From: an uncultured Armatimonadota bacterium
Lineage (GTDB): Bacteria > Armatimonadota > Fimbriimonadia > Fimbriimonadales > Fimbriimonadaceae
NCBI GenBank assembly: GCA_903904815.1
Contig: CAIVDU010000107.1
Span: 1 to 64,000 of the forward strand
Direction: 5' to 3'
Length of the DNA: 64,000 bases
Shown piece by piece: positions 44,801 through 53,621 of this stretch. Within the stretch, counting starts at the first letter, position 1. Each line of letters starts with the position of its first letter. The notes beneath the pieces were generated by a model. It had not been told where the DNA came from and made no database searches. It was given only the letters and a program-made list of their open reading frames with translations. The translations under genes and the position numbers were made by a program.

Positions 44801-47590
44801 ATGACACGCACTATGAAAAACGCACCCGGCGCCCATCTCCTGTCGATCACCTGTATCGCGGCCATTCTTGGGCAGTACGCACACGCATCTACCGCCCGCG
44901 AAAGGCTCAGATTCGATGGAGATTGGCGTTTCCAGATGGATTCACTGCTCCAGACCAATACTAGCTCTGCCAACTGGACCTATCAGCGGGTGGACGGTAT
45001 CACGTTGCAAGACGCCACCCCACCCGCCTCACCAGACGGGGAATGGAAGCCAACGCGACCGGGAGCCGACCTGTTTCACAATCGGGTGGGTTTTGTCTGG
45101 ATGCACGCCACCCTCTCACCAAGCCGAAACCCGCGACAAGTTGCCCACTTTGATGGAGTCGACGATAACGCAGCCGTATTTCTCAACGGTGTCCGCGTCG
45201 GGTCCCATGAAGGGTATGGAGATCCATTTGATGTCGACCTTTCCAAAGCTTGGAAGTCTGATCAGCCCAACGAACTGTACGTTTTGGTCGAGAATACTGC
45301 CGGCCCCGGCGGTCTCATGGGGAGCTTTACAGTTCAGGCAAGCGAAGGAATAGATCGTGCGCCCAAGACCGCATCGGCGACATTCGACGATGGCAAATGG
45401 CGAACGGTTCATCTGCCCCACGACTACGTCGTCGAAGGCACATTTACGCCAACCGCCGACGCCAGCCATGGCTCGTTGCCGGTCACTCCCGCCTGGTATC
45501 GCAAGACTTTCGAACTGCCCACCCGCTACCGCGGCAAGAGCATTTGGCTCGACTTCGATGGTGTCTATCGCGACAGCACGGTTTGGTTGAACGGTCATAA
45601 GCTGGGAACGAACCCGAGTGGATACGTTGGCTCACGATACGACATCTCCCGTTGGGTCCATTTGGGAGCCAAGAACGTGCTCGCCGTCCGGGTTGATCCC
45701 AGGAGGCCAGAGGGATGGTGGTACGAGGGCGGCGGAATCTACCGCCACGTCTGGCTCAACGTGGCAGATCTCGTCCATATTGCTCCCGATTCCCAATTTG
45801 TGCGTTCCGAGGTGAAAGGCTCCGAAGGAGCGAGCCATCCGTCCGCTGACGTCTTGGTCGACACGCAGATTCAAAACGATTCGGGTCAGACTGTGACCCG
45901 GTCACTGCTGAGCAAAATTTACGACCCAGAAGGCGCACTCGTTGCTGAAGCTACTACTAAGTCGATTCTTGTGCCCGCCTATTCTTCGGTGACCCTCAAA
46001 CAGAAGCTCTCCGTACGTCGTTCGGAGCTCTGGTCAGTAGATTCGCCTCACCTCTACAGTCTTAAGAGCGAGGTGCTGAATGGTCTAAAGCAAACCGACA
46101 TTCAACACGTCTCATTCGGCATCCGAACGATTCGATTTGATGCAAACCTTGGTTTCTTCCTGAATGGAAAGCCGTTTAAGATCAAGGGAACGTGTAACCA
46201 CCAGGATCACGCGGGCGTAGGCATCGCCGTACCGGACTCGCTTTTCGCATGGCGTGTCTCTCAGCTGAAGAAGATGGGCTCCAACGCCTACCGAATGTCC
46301 CACAATCCGCCCGCCAAAGAGCTCCTCGATGAGTGTGATCGGCAAGGAATGATCGTCATGGACGAGAACCGACATCTCGGTGACACCCCTGCTCCCAAAA
46401 CAGCTCACGGCACGAAGTTCGAAGATCTCTCCGAACTGAAGTCGATGATCCTGCGAGATCGAAATCATCCCAGCATCGTGATGTGGTCCATGTGCAACGA
46501 AGAGCTACTCGAGGGTAGCCCGGAGGGCGGTCGCATTTTCGACGCCATGCAGAAAGTCACCAAGCAGTTGGACCCCACTCGCCCGGTGACGAGTGCCATG
46601 AATGGCGGTTGGGAAGGCGGAACGGCCATCGTCGAGGAATTGCTAGGCGTCAACTACGCACCCGGCGTTTACGATCACTTTCACAAGGTGTATCCGGCCA
46701 AGCCGATGTACGGGAGTGAAACTGCGAGCACCGTTTCCACGCGAGGAATCTATGCGAATGACCCAGTGAAAGGGTATGTCTCGGCGTACGACGTCAACTT
46801 CCCCGGTTGGGCACAGACGGCTGAAGACGCTTGGCAACCGCTCGCCGAACGGCCTTGGATGGCTGGTGGCTATGTCTGGACCGGATTTGACTACAAAGGA
46901 GAACCGACCCCTTACAGCTGGCCATGCATCAACTCCCACTTTGGGATCATGGATATTTGCGGGTTCCCGAAAGATAACTACTTCTACTACCAGGCGTGGT
47001 GGGGATCCGCTCCGGTAGTCCACCTCCTTCCCCACTGGAACTGGGCCGGCAGCGAGGGCAAGCCGATCGATGTCTGGTGCTACAGCAACGGAGACTCTGT
47101 CGAGCTATTCCTCAACGGGAAGAGCCAAGGCGTGCGCCCGATGCCAAAGTATCGCCATGCAGAATGGAAAGTGCCTTACGAACCCGGACAACTCGTGGCC
47201 AAGGCGTATCGTTCCGGTAAGTTGATCGCCACCGAGCTCGTATCCACGACCGGTCGGCAAGCCTCCTTGCGAATCACCACCGATCGAACGAAGCTGAAGG
47301 CGGATGGTGAGGATGTCACCGAAGTCAAGGTGGAGGTTGTCGACTCAGCCGGGCGCGTGGTGCCCGACGCGGACAACCTTATCGAGTTTTCCATCAAAGG
47401 CCATGCCCAAATTGCGGGAGTCGGCAATGGTGATCCAAGCAGTCACGAGCCCGACAAGGCGAGTCGTCGACACGCTTTCCACGGACTCTGCATGGTTCTG
47501 GTTGGATCGAAGGAATCCGCCGGCAATTCTTCCCTCATCGTCACCGCGAAGGGTCTCCCCACCGCGGTTCTCAACTTCACAAGCAACTAA
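44801..47590 (+). CDS. GH2 family glycoside hydrolase, probable secreted beta-galactosidase
   Basis: The 929-residue protein has an N-terminal signal peptide (LLSITCIAAILGQYAHA), jelly-roll sugar-binding domains (about 90-340), an Ig-like domain, a GH2 TIM barrel, and C-terminal Ig/Big-like domains. The acid/base is E567 (MWSMCNEE) and the nucleophile is E640 (YGSETAST); MSHNPPAKELLDECDRQG is a family signature. Beta-galactosidase is the commonest activity in this subtype, though beta-glucuronidase or others are possible. Its stop overlaps the ATG of the GH31 gene by one base, so the two are translationally linked. ATG 44801 and ATG 44813 are both possible starts. Confidence 0.88.
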   Translation: MTRTMKNAPGAHLLSITCIAAILGQYAHASTARERLRFDGDWRFQMDSLLQTNTSSANWTYQRVDGITLQDATPPASPDGEWKPTRPGADLFHNRVGFVWMHATLSPSRNPRQVAHFDGVDDNAAVFLNGVRVGSHEGYGDPFDVDLSKAWKSDQPNELYVLVENTAGPGGLMGSFTVQASEGIDRAPKTASATFDDGKWRTVHLPHDYVVEGTFTPTADASHGSLPVTPAWYRKTFELPTRYRGKSIWLDFDGVYRDSTVWLNGHKLGTNPSGYVGSRYDISRWVHLGAKNVLAVRVDPRRPEGWWYEGGGIYRHVWLNVADLVHIAPDSQFVRSEVKGSEGASHPSADVLVDTQIQNDSGQTVTRSLLSKIYDPEGALVAEATTKSILVPAYSSVTLKQKLSVRRSELWSVDSPHLYSLKSEVLNGLKQTDIQHVSFGIRTIRFDANLGFFLNGKPFKIKGTCNHQDHAGVGIAVPDSLFAWRVSQLKKMGSNAYRMSHNPPAKELLDECDRQGMIVMDENRHLGDTPAPKTAHGTKFEDLSELKSMILRDRNHPSIVMWSMCNEELLEGSPEGGRIFDAMQKVTKQLDPTRPVTSAMNGGWEGGTAIVEELLGVNYAPGVYDHFHKVYPAKPMYGSETASTVSTRGIYANDPVKGYVSAYDVNFPGWAQTAEDAWQPLAERPWMAGGYVWTGFDYKGEPTPYSWPCINSHFGIMDICGFPKDNYFYYQAWWGSAPVVHLLPHWNWAGSEGKPIDVWCYSNGDSVELFLNGKSQGVRPMPKYRHAEWKVPYEPGQLVAKAYRSGKLIATELVSTTGRQASLRITTDRTKLKADGEDVTEVKVEVVDSAGRVVPDADNLIEFSIKGHAQIAGVGNGDPSSHEPDKASRRHAFHGLCMVLVGSKESAGNSSLIVTAKGLPTAVLNFTSN

Positions 47591-49902
47591 TGAAATTCAC
47601 AGACGGAAACTGGATGTTTCGGCCCGGAGTCAAGGCCAGCTACGCTTCGGACGCGTACGAAGTGATTCCCAGTGGTAATTCGCTGACAATTTTGGCCCCT
47701 GGTTCCAAGATTCATCACCGCGGCCAAACCCTCGGTGGGCCAGTGCTGACGGTGACGATCTCTTCGCCCCTGGAAGACGTGATTCGGGTCAAGCTTTCTC
47801 ACTTTGAAGGCGTTCGAGACACCGGGCCTCATTTCCAGGTCGAAGATTTTTCGCCTCAAGTGACCCAAGAATTCACCGACGAATTCTTGTCACTCACGTC
47901 TGGCAAGCTTACGGCTAAAGTCCATCGAGGGGAGTGGTCACTCGATTTCATTGCCGAGGGCAAGACAATCACCCGGAGTCCAGCGAAGGCGATGGGATAT
48001 GTTACGGTCGAGGACGAGGGCTCGTTTGTACACGATCAGTTGCAGCTCTCAGTCGGCGAAAACGTCTACGGGCTCGGAGAGCGATTCACTGCTTTTGTCA
48101 AGAACGGCCAGGTTGTGGACATCTGGAACAAGGACGGCGGAACCAACAGCGAGCAGGCCTATAAGAACATTCCGTTCTATCTCACGAATAAGGGATACGG
48201 CGTCTTCGTGAACCATCCGGGCGAGGTGTCGTTCGAGGTCGCGACCGAGAAGGTCTCCCGAGTCCAGTTTAGCGTTCCGGGAGAGTCGATCGAATACTTG
48301 GTGATCTACGGTCCATCGCCTAAAGAGGTCCTGCAGAAATACACGGCCCTCACGGGAAGACCCGCCCTTCCCCCCTCTTGGTCGTTTGGACTTTGGTTGT
48401 CAACATCGTTCACCACGAGCTACGACGAAGAGACCGTGACTTCTTTTATCCAGGGGATGGCCGACCGGGACTTGCCCTTGCACGTATTCCACTTCGATTG
48501 TTTCTGGATGAAGGCCTTCCACTGGACCGACTTGGAATGGGATCCCGCCGTGTTTCCCGATCCACCAGCGATGCTCAAACGGCTTAAGGACCGCGGGCTC
48601 AGGATCTGTTGCTGGATAAACCCCTATATCGCCCAAGCGTCCAAGCTGTTCAAGGAAGGCGCTGAGAACGGCTACCTGCTCAAGCGAGCCAATGGGGACG
48701 TGTGGCAGTGGGACATTTGGCAACCCGGCATGGCGCTGGTGGACTTCACAAATCCCGAAGCGTGTAGTTGGTTCGCAAACCACCTTGGCGCCCTTGTGGA
48801 CATGGGAGTGGACGCTCTCAAGACTGACTTTGGAGAGCGAATTCCCACCGACGTGGTGTACTTCGATGGCTCCGATCCGGTTCGGATGCACAACTACTAC
48901 ACCCAGCTCTACAATCAAGTCGTATTCGACGTCCTCGAGAAAAAGCGTGGTGTCGGCGAAGCGGTGCTGTTCGCCCGATCTGCGACCGTCGGAGGTCAGA
49001 AACTTCCGGTTCACTGGGGTGGCGACTGCTGGTCGGACTTTGAAGCGATGGCCGACAGTCTGCGAGGTGGCCTATCCCTCTGCCTTTCGGGATTTGGGTT
49101 CTGGAGTCACGACATCGGTGGCTTCGAGGGCCTCCCGCCTGCCGCCCTATACAAGCGCTGGGTCGCGTTCGGTCTGCTGTCTTCGCACAGCCGTCTTCAC
49201 GGCAGTGGATCGTATCGGGTGCCGTGGATCTATGACGACGAGGCAGTGGATACCCTGAGATTTTTCACCAAGTTGAAGAGTCGTCTCATGCCGTATCTGT
49301 TCGCCAAGGCGATTGAAGCCAGCGACACCGGCGTTCCCATGATGCGGGCGATGTTCCTCGAGTTCCCAGCCGATCCTGCCACTCACACGTTAGACCGTCA
49401 GTACATGTTGGGAGACAGCCTGCTCGTCGCCCCGGTTTTCTCTTTCGAGAACGAGGTCGAATACTACGTTCCGGCTGGAAGATGGACCTCGATCCTCACT
49501 AGAGAAGAGATCTCCGGCCCAACTTGGGTCAAGGAGAATCACGACTTCTTGTCGCTGCCTCTGTTGGCCAGGCCGAACTCGGTGATTGCCGTCGGGGCTG
49601 ACGACACCAAGCCAGACTATGCGTTTGCAAGCGGAGTCTCTTTTGAGGTCTATGCGCTCGACGATGGCATGACACTCACCGTTTCGGTTCCAAATCCCGA
49701 TGGTTCGCAAGCGGGAACTTTTACCGTGATGCGAGCCGGAGATCGCTTTGTCGCGACCACGACTGGGACGATTTCCGACTGGACACTGGTCCTCGTCGGA
49801 ATCGCCGGGGCTCGTGTAATCAGCGGAGGTTCGATTTCTCTTTCGACGCGCGGGACCCACGTCCAAGCGACGGGAGACTCAGTGGTGATCGAGACCCTCT
49901 AG
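47590..49902 (+). CDS. GH31 alpha-xylosidase (YicI-like)
   Basis: The 770-residue protein matches E. coli YicI in length and motifs. The nucleophile is D413 in KTDFGERIPTDV and the acid/base is D479 in HWGGDC, followed by GFGFWSHDIGGFE and FGLLSSHSRLHGS. It lacks a signal peptide, so it acts in the cytoplasm, releasing alpha-1,6-linked xylose from the non-reducing end of xyloglucan oligosaccharides such as isoprimeverose. Its ATG (47590) shares one base with the stop codon of the GH2 gene. The gene is convergent with the SulP transporter; hairpins at 49911-49986 lie between. Confidence 0.92.
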   Translation: MKFTDGNWMFRPGVKASYASDAYEVIPSGNSLTILAPGSKIHHRGQTLGGPVLTVTISSPLEDVIRVKLSHFEGVRDTGPHFQVEDFSPQVTQEFTDEFLSLTSGKLTAKVHRGEWSLDFIAEGKTITRSPAKAMGYVTVEDEGSFVHDQLQLSVGENVYGLGERFTAFVKNGQVVDIWNKDGGTNSEQAYKNIPFYLTNKGYGVFVNHPGEVSFEVATEKVSRVQFSVPGESIEYLVIYGPSPKEVLQKYTALTGRPALPPSWSFGLWLSTSFTTSYDEETVTSFIQGMADRDLPLHVFHFDCFWMKAFHWTDLEWDPAVFPDPPAMLKRLKDRGLRICCWINPYIAQASKLFKEGAENGYLLKRANGDVWQWDIWQPGMALVDFTNPEACSWFANHLGALVDMGVDALKTDFGERIPTDVVYFDGSDPVRMHNYYTQLYNQVVFDVLEKKRGVGEAVLFARSATVGGQKLPVHWGGDCWSDFEAMADSLRGGLSLCLSGFGFWSHDIGGFEGLPPAALYKRWVAFGLLSSHSRLHGSGSYRVPWIYDDEAVDTLRFFTKLKSRLMPYLFAKAIEASDTGVPMMRAMFLEFPADPATHTLDRQYMLGDSLLVAPVFSFENEVEYYVPAGRWTSILTREEISGPTWVKENHDFLSLPLLARPNSVIAVGADDTKPDYAFASGVSFEVYALDDGMTLTVSVPNPDGSQAGTFTVMRAGDRFVATTTGTISDWTLVLVGIAGARVISGGSISLSTRGTHVQATGDSVVIETL

Positions 49903-49910
49903 GCCAATTA

Positions 49911-49986
49911 AGCCCTGTTCAGGAGATTCTGCGACAGGGCTCAACACTCTCCAAGCCAGCGAACCCCCTACTGATTGGAGGTAGGG
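49911..49986. terminator. Paired hairpins between convergent GH31 and SulP genes
   Basis: AGCCCTGT/ACAGGGCT (49911-49941) is a perfect 8-bp stem and CCCTAC/GTAGGG (49966-49986) a 6-bp stem. Neither has a T-run. Together they lie between the stop codons of two convergent genes and may act in both directions. Confidence 0.45.
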
Positions 49987-50014
49987 CGCATGGCAGTTCC
50001 GTGCTCGCTGCCGT

Positions 50015-51691
50015 TTAACCCAAGGCCTGGATTTCCTTGGCCCTTCGCACGCCATCGGCAAGGCTGGCGACAATGTTCTCGTCGCCAAGTCGCCGGTGGA
50101 ATTCCGCCTTGGCAATCAGACGGGCGGGCTGGTCTCGCATTCCGCAAACAATGAGTTGCCTTCCGGACTTGTGCAATCGGTCCGCCAAATTCTCAAGGGC
50201 GTTCAAACCAGTGGCATCGATCGCCGTCATATTTCGTAGTCGGAGCATCACGATCGGGGGAAGTTCACTCAGCTCGTCTTCAACGAGCGTGAGCTTATCG
50301 GTCGATCCAAACAAAAAGGGTCCGTGGATGCGATAGACGGCTACCCCGTCCGGAATCTCGTTGGTTTGAAGGCTATGGGGACGACCGTCTTCTACATATT
50401 CGTGGGTGACTCGGGCCACGGTGGTGGTCGACGTGACCTTTCCGATGTAAAGGAGCGCTGCCAGAATCATGCCCGCCTCAACGGCGACCGTCAAGTCGGC
50501 GAAAACGGTGAGAAAGAACGTGATAATCCAGACGGAAATGTCCGCCTTGCTGAGCTTGAGAATTTCGGGGATCTCAGCCCATTCACCCATGTTGTAGGAC
50601 ACCACGAAAAGAATTGAGGCCAGGATACAGAGTGGAATGTGTTTGGCAAGAGGGGCTGCAAACAACAGGATCACGAGAAGCGTGAGCGCATGAATCATCC
50701 CAGCGACCGGTGTCTTAGCGCCGGATCGAATGTTTGTCGCGGTTCGGGCAATGGCGCCGGTGGCAGGAAGCCCCCCGAAGAGCGGCGACATGATGTTGGC
50801 GACTCCCTGAGCGCAAAGCTCCATGTTTGGGTTGTGCTTCGTGCCAGACATCCGGTCGGCGACGACCGCGGACAGCAGCGATTCAATCGCCCCGAGCATG
50901 GTCACCGTCAAGGCAGGTGACAGCAGCGGAAGAATCAGGTCCGCCCGGAACGACGGCATGTGGAATCGCGGCAGTCCGCCAGGAATCCCCCCAAATTTAG
51001 ACTCGATGGTGTCGAGAGGGAGCTTCAGAACCCAAACGACAGTAGTCCCAACGAAGAGAGCCACGATCGAGCCCGGAACTCTCTTCACAAACTTGGTCAT
51101 GAGAATGATCGTTGCTAGCGAACCCACTGCTACGACCGTGGGCTGCAGTTGGATCGTGTTCAGGTGCTGAAAAAGCACTTGCATGCGAGCGGGAAACTCG
51201 CTCGGAACCGACTTTATTTGAAGCCCGAAGAAGTCCTTGATCTGGGTGCTTGCGATGAGAACCGCGATTCCATTGGTGAATCCGATCACGACCGGACGCG
51301 GAATGTATTTAACGGCGGTACCCAGGCCCGTGAGGCCTAAGATGGCAAGAAACACACCGGCGAGCAGGGTGCACATGAACAGCCCGTCCATTCCGTGCTT
51401 CTGGACGATGCCGGCAACCACCACCACGAAGGCGCCGGTGGGTCCTCCGATCTGGGTCATCGATCCGCCCAGGGCGGAGATAATGAAGCCCGCTACGATG
51501 GCGCAGTACAGCCCAGCCTGAGGTTGGACGCCGGAAGAGATGGCGAAGGCCATGGCGAGCGGGAGTGCCACAAGCCCGACCGTAACTCCGGCGACTAGGT
51601 CGGAGATGAATTTAGAAACCGAGTAATGCTTCAGCGCCGTGACCGACTTTGGAATCATCGGATCACCGTTGGACGAGTTGATCAATGACAT
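50015..51691 (-). CDS. SulP family anion transporter with STAS domain
   Basis: This 558-residue inner-membrane protein has about 11-14 hydrophobic segments (residues 25-430) with SulP signatures GLVALPLAMAFAISSGVQPQAG, then GGLPATGAIARTATN and VVSYNMGEWAE, followed by a cytoplasmic STAS domain (about 440-545; MTAIDATGLNALENL). SulP proteins move sulfate, bicarbonate or other anions with H+ or Na+; the substrate is not readable. It is two bases downstream of an ArsR-type repressor gene, which has a clear operator, so expression is probably controlled by that repressor. Confidence 0.92.
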   Translation of the reverse strand: MSLINSSNGDPMIPKSVTALKHYSVSKFISDLVAGVTVGLVALPLAMAFAISSGVQPQAGLYCAIVAGFIISALGGSMTQIGGPTGAFVVVVAGIVQKHGMDGLFMCTLLAGVFLAILGLTGLGTAVKYIPRPVVIGFTNGIAVLIASTQIKDFFGLQIKSVPSEFPARMQVLFQHLNTIQLQPTVVAVGSLATIILMTKFVKRVPGSIVALFVGTTVVWVLKLPLDTIESKFGGIPGGLPRFHMPSFRADLILPLLSPALTVTMLGAIESLLSAVVADRMSGTKHNPNMELCAQGVANIMSPLFGGLPATGAIARTATNIRSGAKTPVAGMIHALTLLVILLFAAPLAKHIPLCILASILFVVSYNMGEWAEIPEILKLSKADISVWIITFFLTVFADLTVAVEAGMILAALLYIGKVTSTTTVARVTHEYVEDGRPHSLQTNEIPDGVAVYRIHGPFLFGSTDKLTLVEDELSELPPIVMLRLRNMTAIDATGLNALENLADRLHKSGRQLIVCGMRDQPARLIAKAEFHRRLGDENIVASLADGVRRAKEIQALG

Positions 51692-51693
51692 CT

Positions 51694-52047
51694 CTACCCT
51701 TCCATTCCCTGGAGCATCGACATAGCCTCTTCGAGGTGTTTCTTGAAGTACAGCTTCATCGTGTCGAGAACTTCGATCAAGAGCGGATCCCTAAGCGAAT
51801 AGAAGACCTGGTTACCCTCCTTTCGATTGACGACTAGGCCCTTTGATCGGAGGACGGAAAGGTGTTGAGAAGCGTTGGCCGGTTCGACCGCGACTTGATC
51901 CAGAATCGCGCTCACCGTCAACTCTCCGTCGCGGAGACACTCCACGATGTGAATTCGAGTCGGGTGTCCTAAGACCTGGAAGACGTTCGCCTTGAAACGC
52001 CTAAGCGCTTCCTTCTGCACGGCGTCATCCGGTATTTCACGATTCAT
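51694..52047 (-). CDS. ArsR family transcriptional repressor
   Basis: The 117-residue winged-helix protein has the ArsR core VFQVLGHPTRIHIVECL and the recognition helix ANASQHLSVLRSKGLV with wing VNRKEGNQVFYSL. The metal-binding ELCVC motif of ArsR/CadC proteins is absent and the only cysteine is in the first helix region, so it may sense a sulfur species or other signal rather than arsenite. It is followed after two bases by the SulP transporter. A 30-bp near-perfect palindrome at 52052-52081 directly upstream is probably its operator, indicating autorepression. Confidence 0.9.
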   Translation of the reverse strand: MNREIPDDAVQKEALRRFKANVFQVLGHPTRIHIVECLRDGELTVSAILDQVAVEPANASQHLSVLRSKGLVVNRKEGNQVFYSLRDPLLIEVLDTMKLYFKKHLEEAMSMLQGMEG

Positions 52048-52051
52048 GTAT

Positions 52052-52081
52052 TTAGTATATTCGATTATTCGAAATTACTAA
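52052..52081. promoter_or_regulatory. Probable ArsR operator
   Basis: TTAGTATATTCGA, central TTAT, then TCGAAATTACTAA form a 30-bp inverted repeat with 11 of 13 matching arm positions. It lies 5-34 bp upstream of the repressor's start codon, where binding would block its promoter. The 12-2-12-like symmetry fits ArsR/SmtB dimers. Confidence 0.7.
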
Positions 52082-52096
52082 TGAGCATTTAGGTCT

Positions 52097-52112
52097 GGCT
52101 CGCCTCCGAGCC
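52097..52112 (-). terminator. Short hairpin downstream of the 83-residue gene
   Basis: GGCTCG and CGAGCC form a 6-bp stem around CCTC, 28 bp past the stop codon at 52140. There is no T-run. Confidence 0.3.
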
Positions 52113-52139
52113 ACTGCGTCCACTCTCAGAATTCCCGAC

Positions 52140-52391
52140 CTACAAGCCGATTTCACCGAGGATTTCGATGAGCGATCTGACCACTTTCATCGTTTCAACG
52201 AGCACAGCCTGGTTCAGCGCCATGTGATCGTGCACGGCTTCTGGCTTCAGCTTTGACTCTGGTGAGCCGTATCTCAACTGGAGTTCTTCGAGCCGACGCT
52301 GATGTTCCTTCAAGGAATCGGATAGCGCGCTCAGCTTTTGGGCATCGGCTAAGTTCGGAGTATAAAGTTGGGTCTGTTCTTTCTTTGCCAT
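52140..52391 (-). CDS. Small hypothetical protein, helical
   Basis: The 83-residue protein (MAKKEQTQLYTPNL...) is charged and mostly helical, with a coiled-coil-like stretch (LSALSDSLKEHQRRLEELQLRY). No family was recognised. A longer reading from 52544 has a Cys/His-rich N-terminus that looks like non-coding translation, so ATG 52391 is preferred although its ribosome site is weak. It lies upstream of the ArsR gene on the same strand; a hairpin (GGCTCG/CGAGCC at 52097-52112) lies between. Confidence 0.5.
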   Translation of the reverse strand: MAKKEQTQLYTPNLADAQKLSALSDSLKEHQRRLEELQLRYGSPESKLKPEAVHDHMALNQAVLVETMKVVRSLIEILGEIGL

Positions 52392-52810
52392 GAGGACACG
52401 CTCGTCACATTCCCTTTGACTCTTGTTTCCGTAGTCTGATGCGCCGATCGCGAAGTATTCTCGGCCTTTATGCGTATTCGAATGATCTCGGTGGCAACGT
52501 CCTTGGTCATCGACAGGCGCCGCTAGGTTTTCGCATTTTCTCAAATATTCAAGTGAGCACGTCGACTAATTCGCCTTCGGCAACGTAAAGTATGGTGTTG
52601 AGAGTCCATGCGTCGGGCTACCCTCGGCATTGTCGCCGAATAGGGGACCACCCTTCGCACGTTTGTCACGATCGCAACTGACTTGGATTCCAACCAATGA
52701 GAACTTGGATTTTCCCAAGTTTAATGTCCGAGAGTGATTTTTGGGGCTGATTGTGACGTCATAGCGTTCTTCCAACCTCTGACTGCGTTAAACATTTGAA
52801 AACACAAACC

Positions 52811-53464
52811 ATGAATCCCAAGAGACTTTTGATCATCGCCGTCCTGTTCGCTTTCGCAACTTGCGCGTTCGCACAGACCTCGCCTGATTCATCCTTGTCT
52901 CCAGAAGAGTTCATCCTCGGTACGACGAGTCCAGACCTGTTGCTTCAGCGCGGAGACGTACGCGATGACCTCCAGTTGTCGACCGAGCAGACCCTGAAGA
53001 TCATCGACATTCAGCAATATGTTGCCGATGAGACTCAGGCAATCGCTAACCCTCCCACCGAGGGAGATGACACGCCCCAGACATCCTTCGAAGCAGTCCG
53101 ACGGTACGCGATCGACCAAGTGGATCAAGTGCTCACCCCAGACCAAATGAAGCGCCTGAAACAGATTGCGTTGCAGCTAACCGGTTACAGCGCCCTCGCG
53201 CGAACCGAGGTCCAAAAGCAGTTGGACTTGCCAAAGGACGTCGCGATCAAGGTCTACGACCTGGCGAATGAGGAGCATCGGGCGAACGAGAGCGTGATGG
53301 ACAAGTTCCAGAGTGGTGAGTTGACGGCGGAGCAGTTCCCTCAGATCATTAAAAAGAATCGCCAGATTCTGAACAACGAGATCGCGAAAGTCCTTCCTCA
53401 GTCAGTCAAGGATCGATTCAAAGCTTTGGGCGGTCGACCTTTCAAGGCGTCGACGACAATTTAG
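52811..53464 (+). CDS. Secreted hypothetical protein
   Basis: The 217-residue protein has a clear signal peptide (RLLIIAVLFAFATCAFAQT). The mature part is helical and contains repeated 'L-T-x-x-Q' segments (LQLSTEQTLKI, VLTPDQMKRLKQI), a pattern seen in many small periplasmic proteins of Planctomycetes and related phyla, some Spy-like. Function unknown. ATG 52811 is preferred over TTG 52796. A cluster of dispersed-repeat sequence follows its stop codon. Confidence 0.7.
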   Translation: MNPKRLLIIAVLFAFATCAFAQTSPDSSLSPEEFILGTTSPDLLLQRGDVRDDLQLSTEQTLKIIDIQQYVADETQAIANPPTEGDDTPQTSFEAVRRYAIDQVDQVLTPDQMKRLKQIALQLTGYSALARTEVQKQLDLPKDVAIKVYDLANEEHRANESVMDKFQSGELTAEQFPQIIKKNRQILNNEIAKVLPQSVKDRFKALGGRPFKASTTI

Positions 53465-53473
53465 CGGAGCACA

Positions 53474-53505
53474 TTCGCTTAAGTGTTCGCAGTTCGCAGA
53501 GAACA
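53474..53505 (-). repeat. Partial dispersed-element end, inverted relative to copy C
   Basis: Read on the minus strand this is CTCTGCGAACTGCGAACACTT, resembling the ACTGC-heptamer and ACTTTCAT end of the dispersed element. It faces copy C, which starts six bases later. Confidence 0.4.
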
Positions 53506-53510
53506 TGAGT

Positions 53511-53595
53511 GGGGCGATCACAGCTAAACATCAAAGTTGGCGCGACTGGATTTCGCTCCAACTGGTAACTGCGAACTCTCAAGCAGGTGACATCG
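53511..53595 (+). repeat. Dispersed intergenic element, copy C
   Basis: The order of blocks GGGGCGATCACAGC, ATCAAAGTTGGCGCGAC, CGCTCCAACTG and TAACTGCGAACT matches copies A and B, with more divergence at the right end (TCTCAAGCAGG instead of TTTCATATC). It lies between convergent genes. Confidence 0.55.
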
Positions 53596-53621
53596 GCGGG
53601 GCGCTCACATGCGTTGCGAAG

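Noticed and set aside
52566-52775. 69-codon minus-strand ORF
   Set aside because: No ribosome site, no recognisable pattern and odd composition; it lies in the promoter region of the secreted protein gene at 52811.
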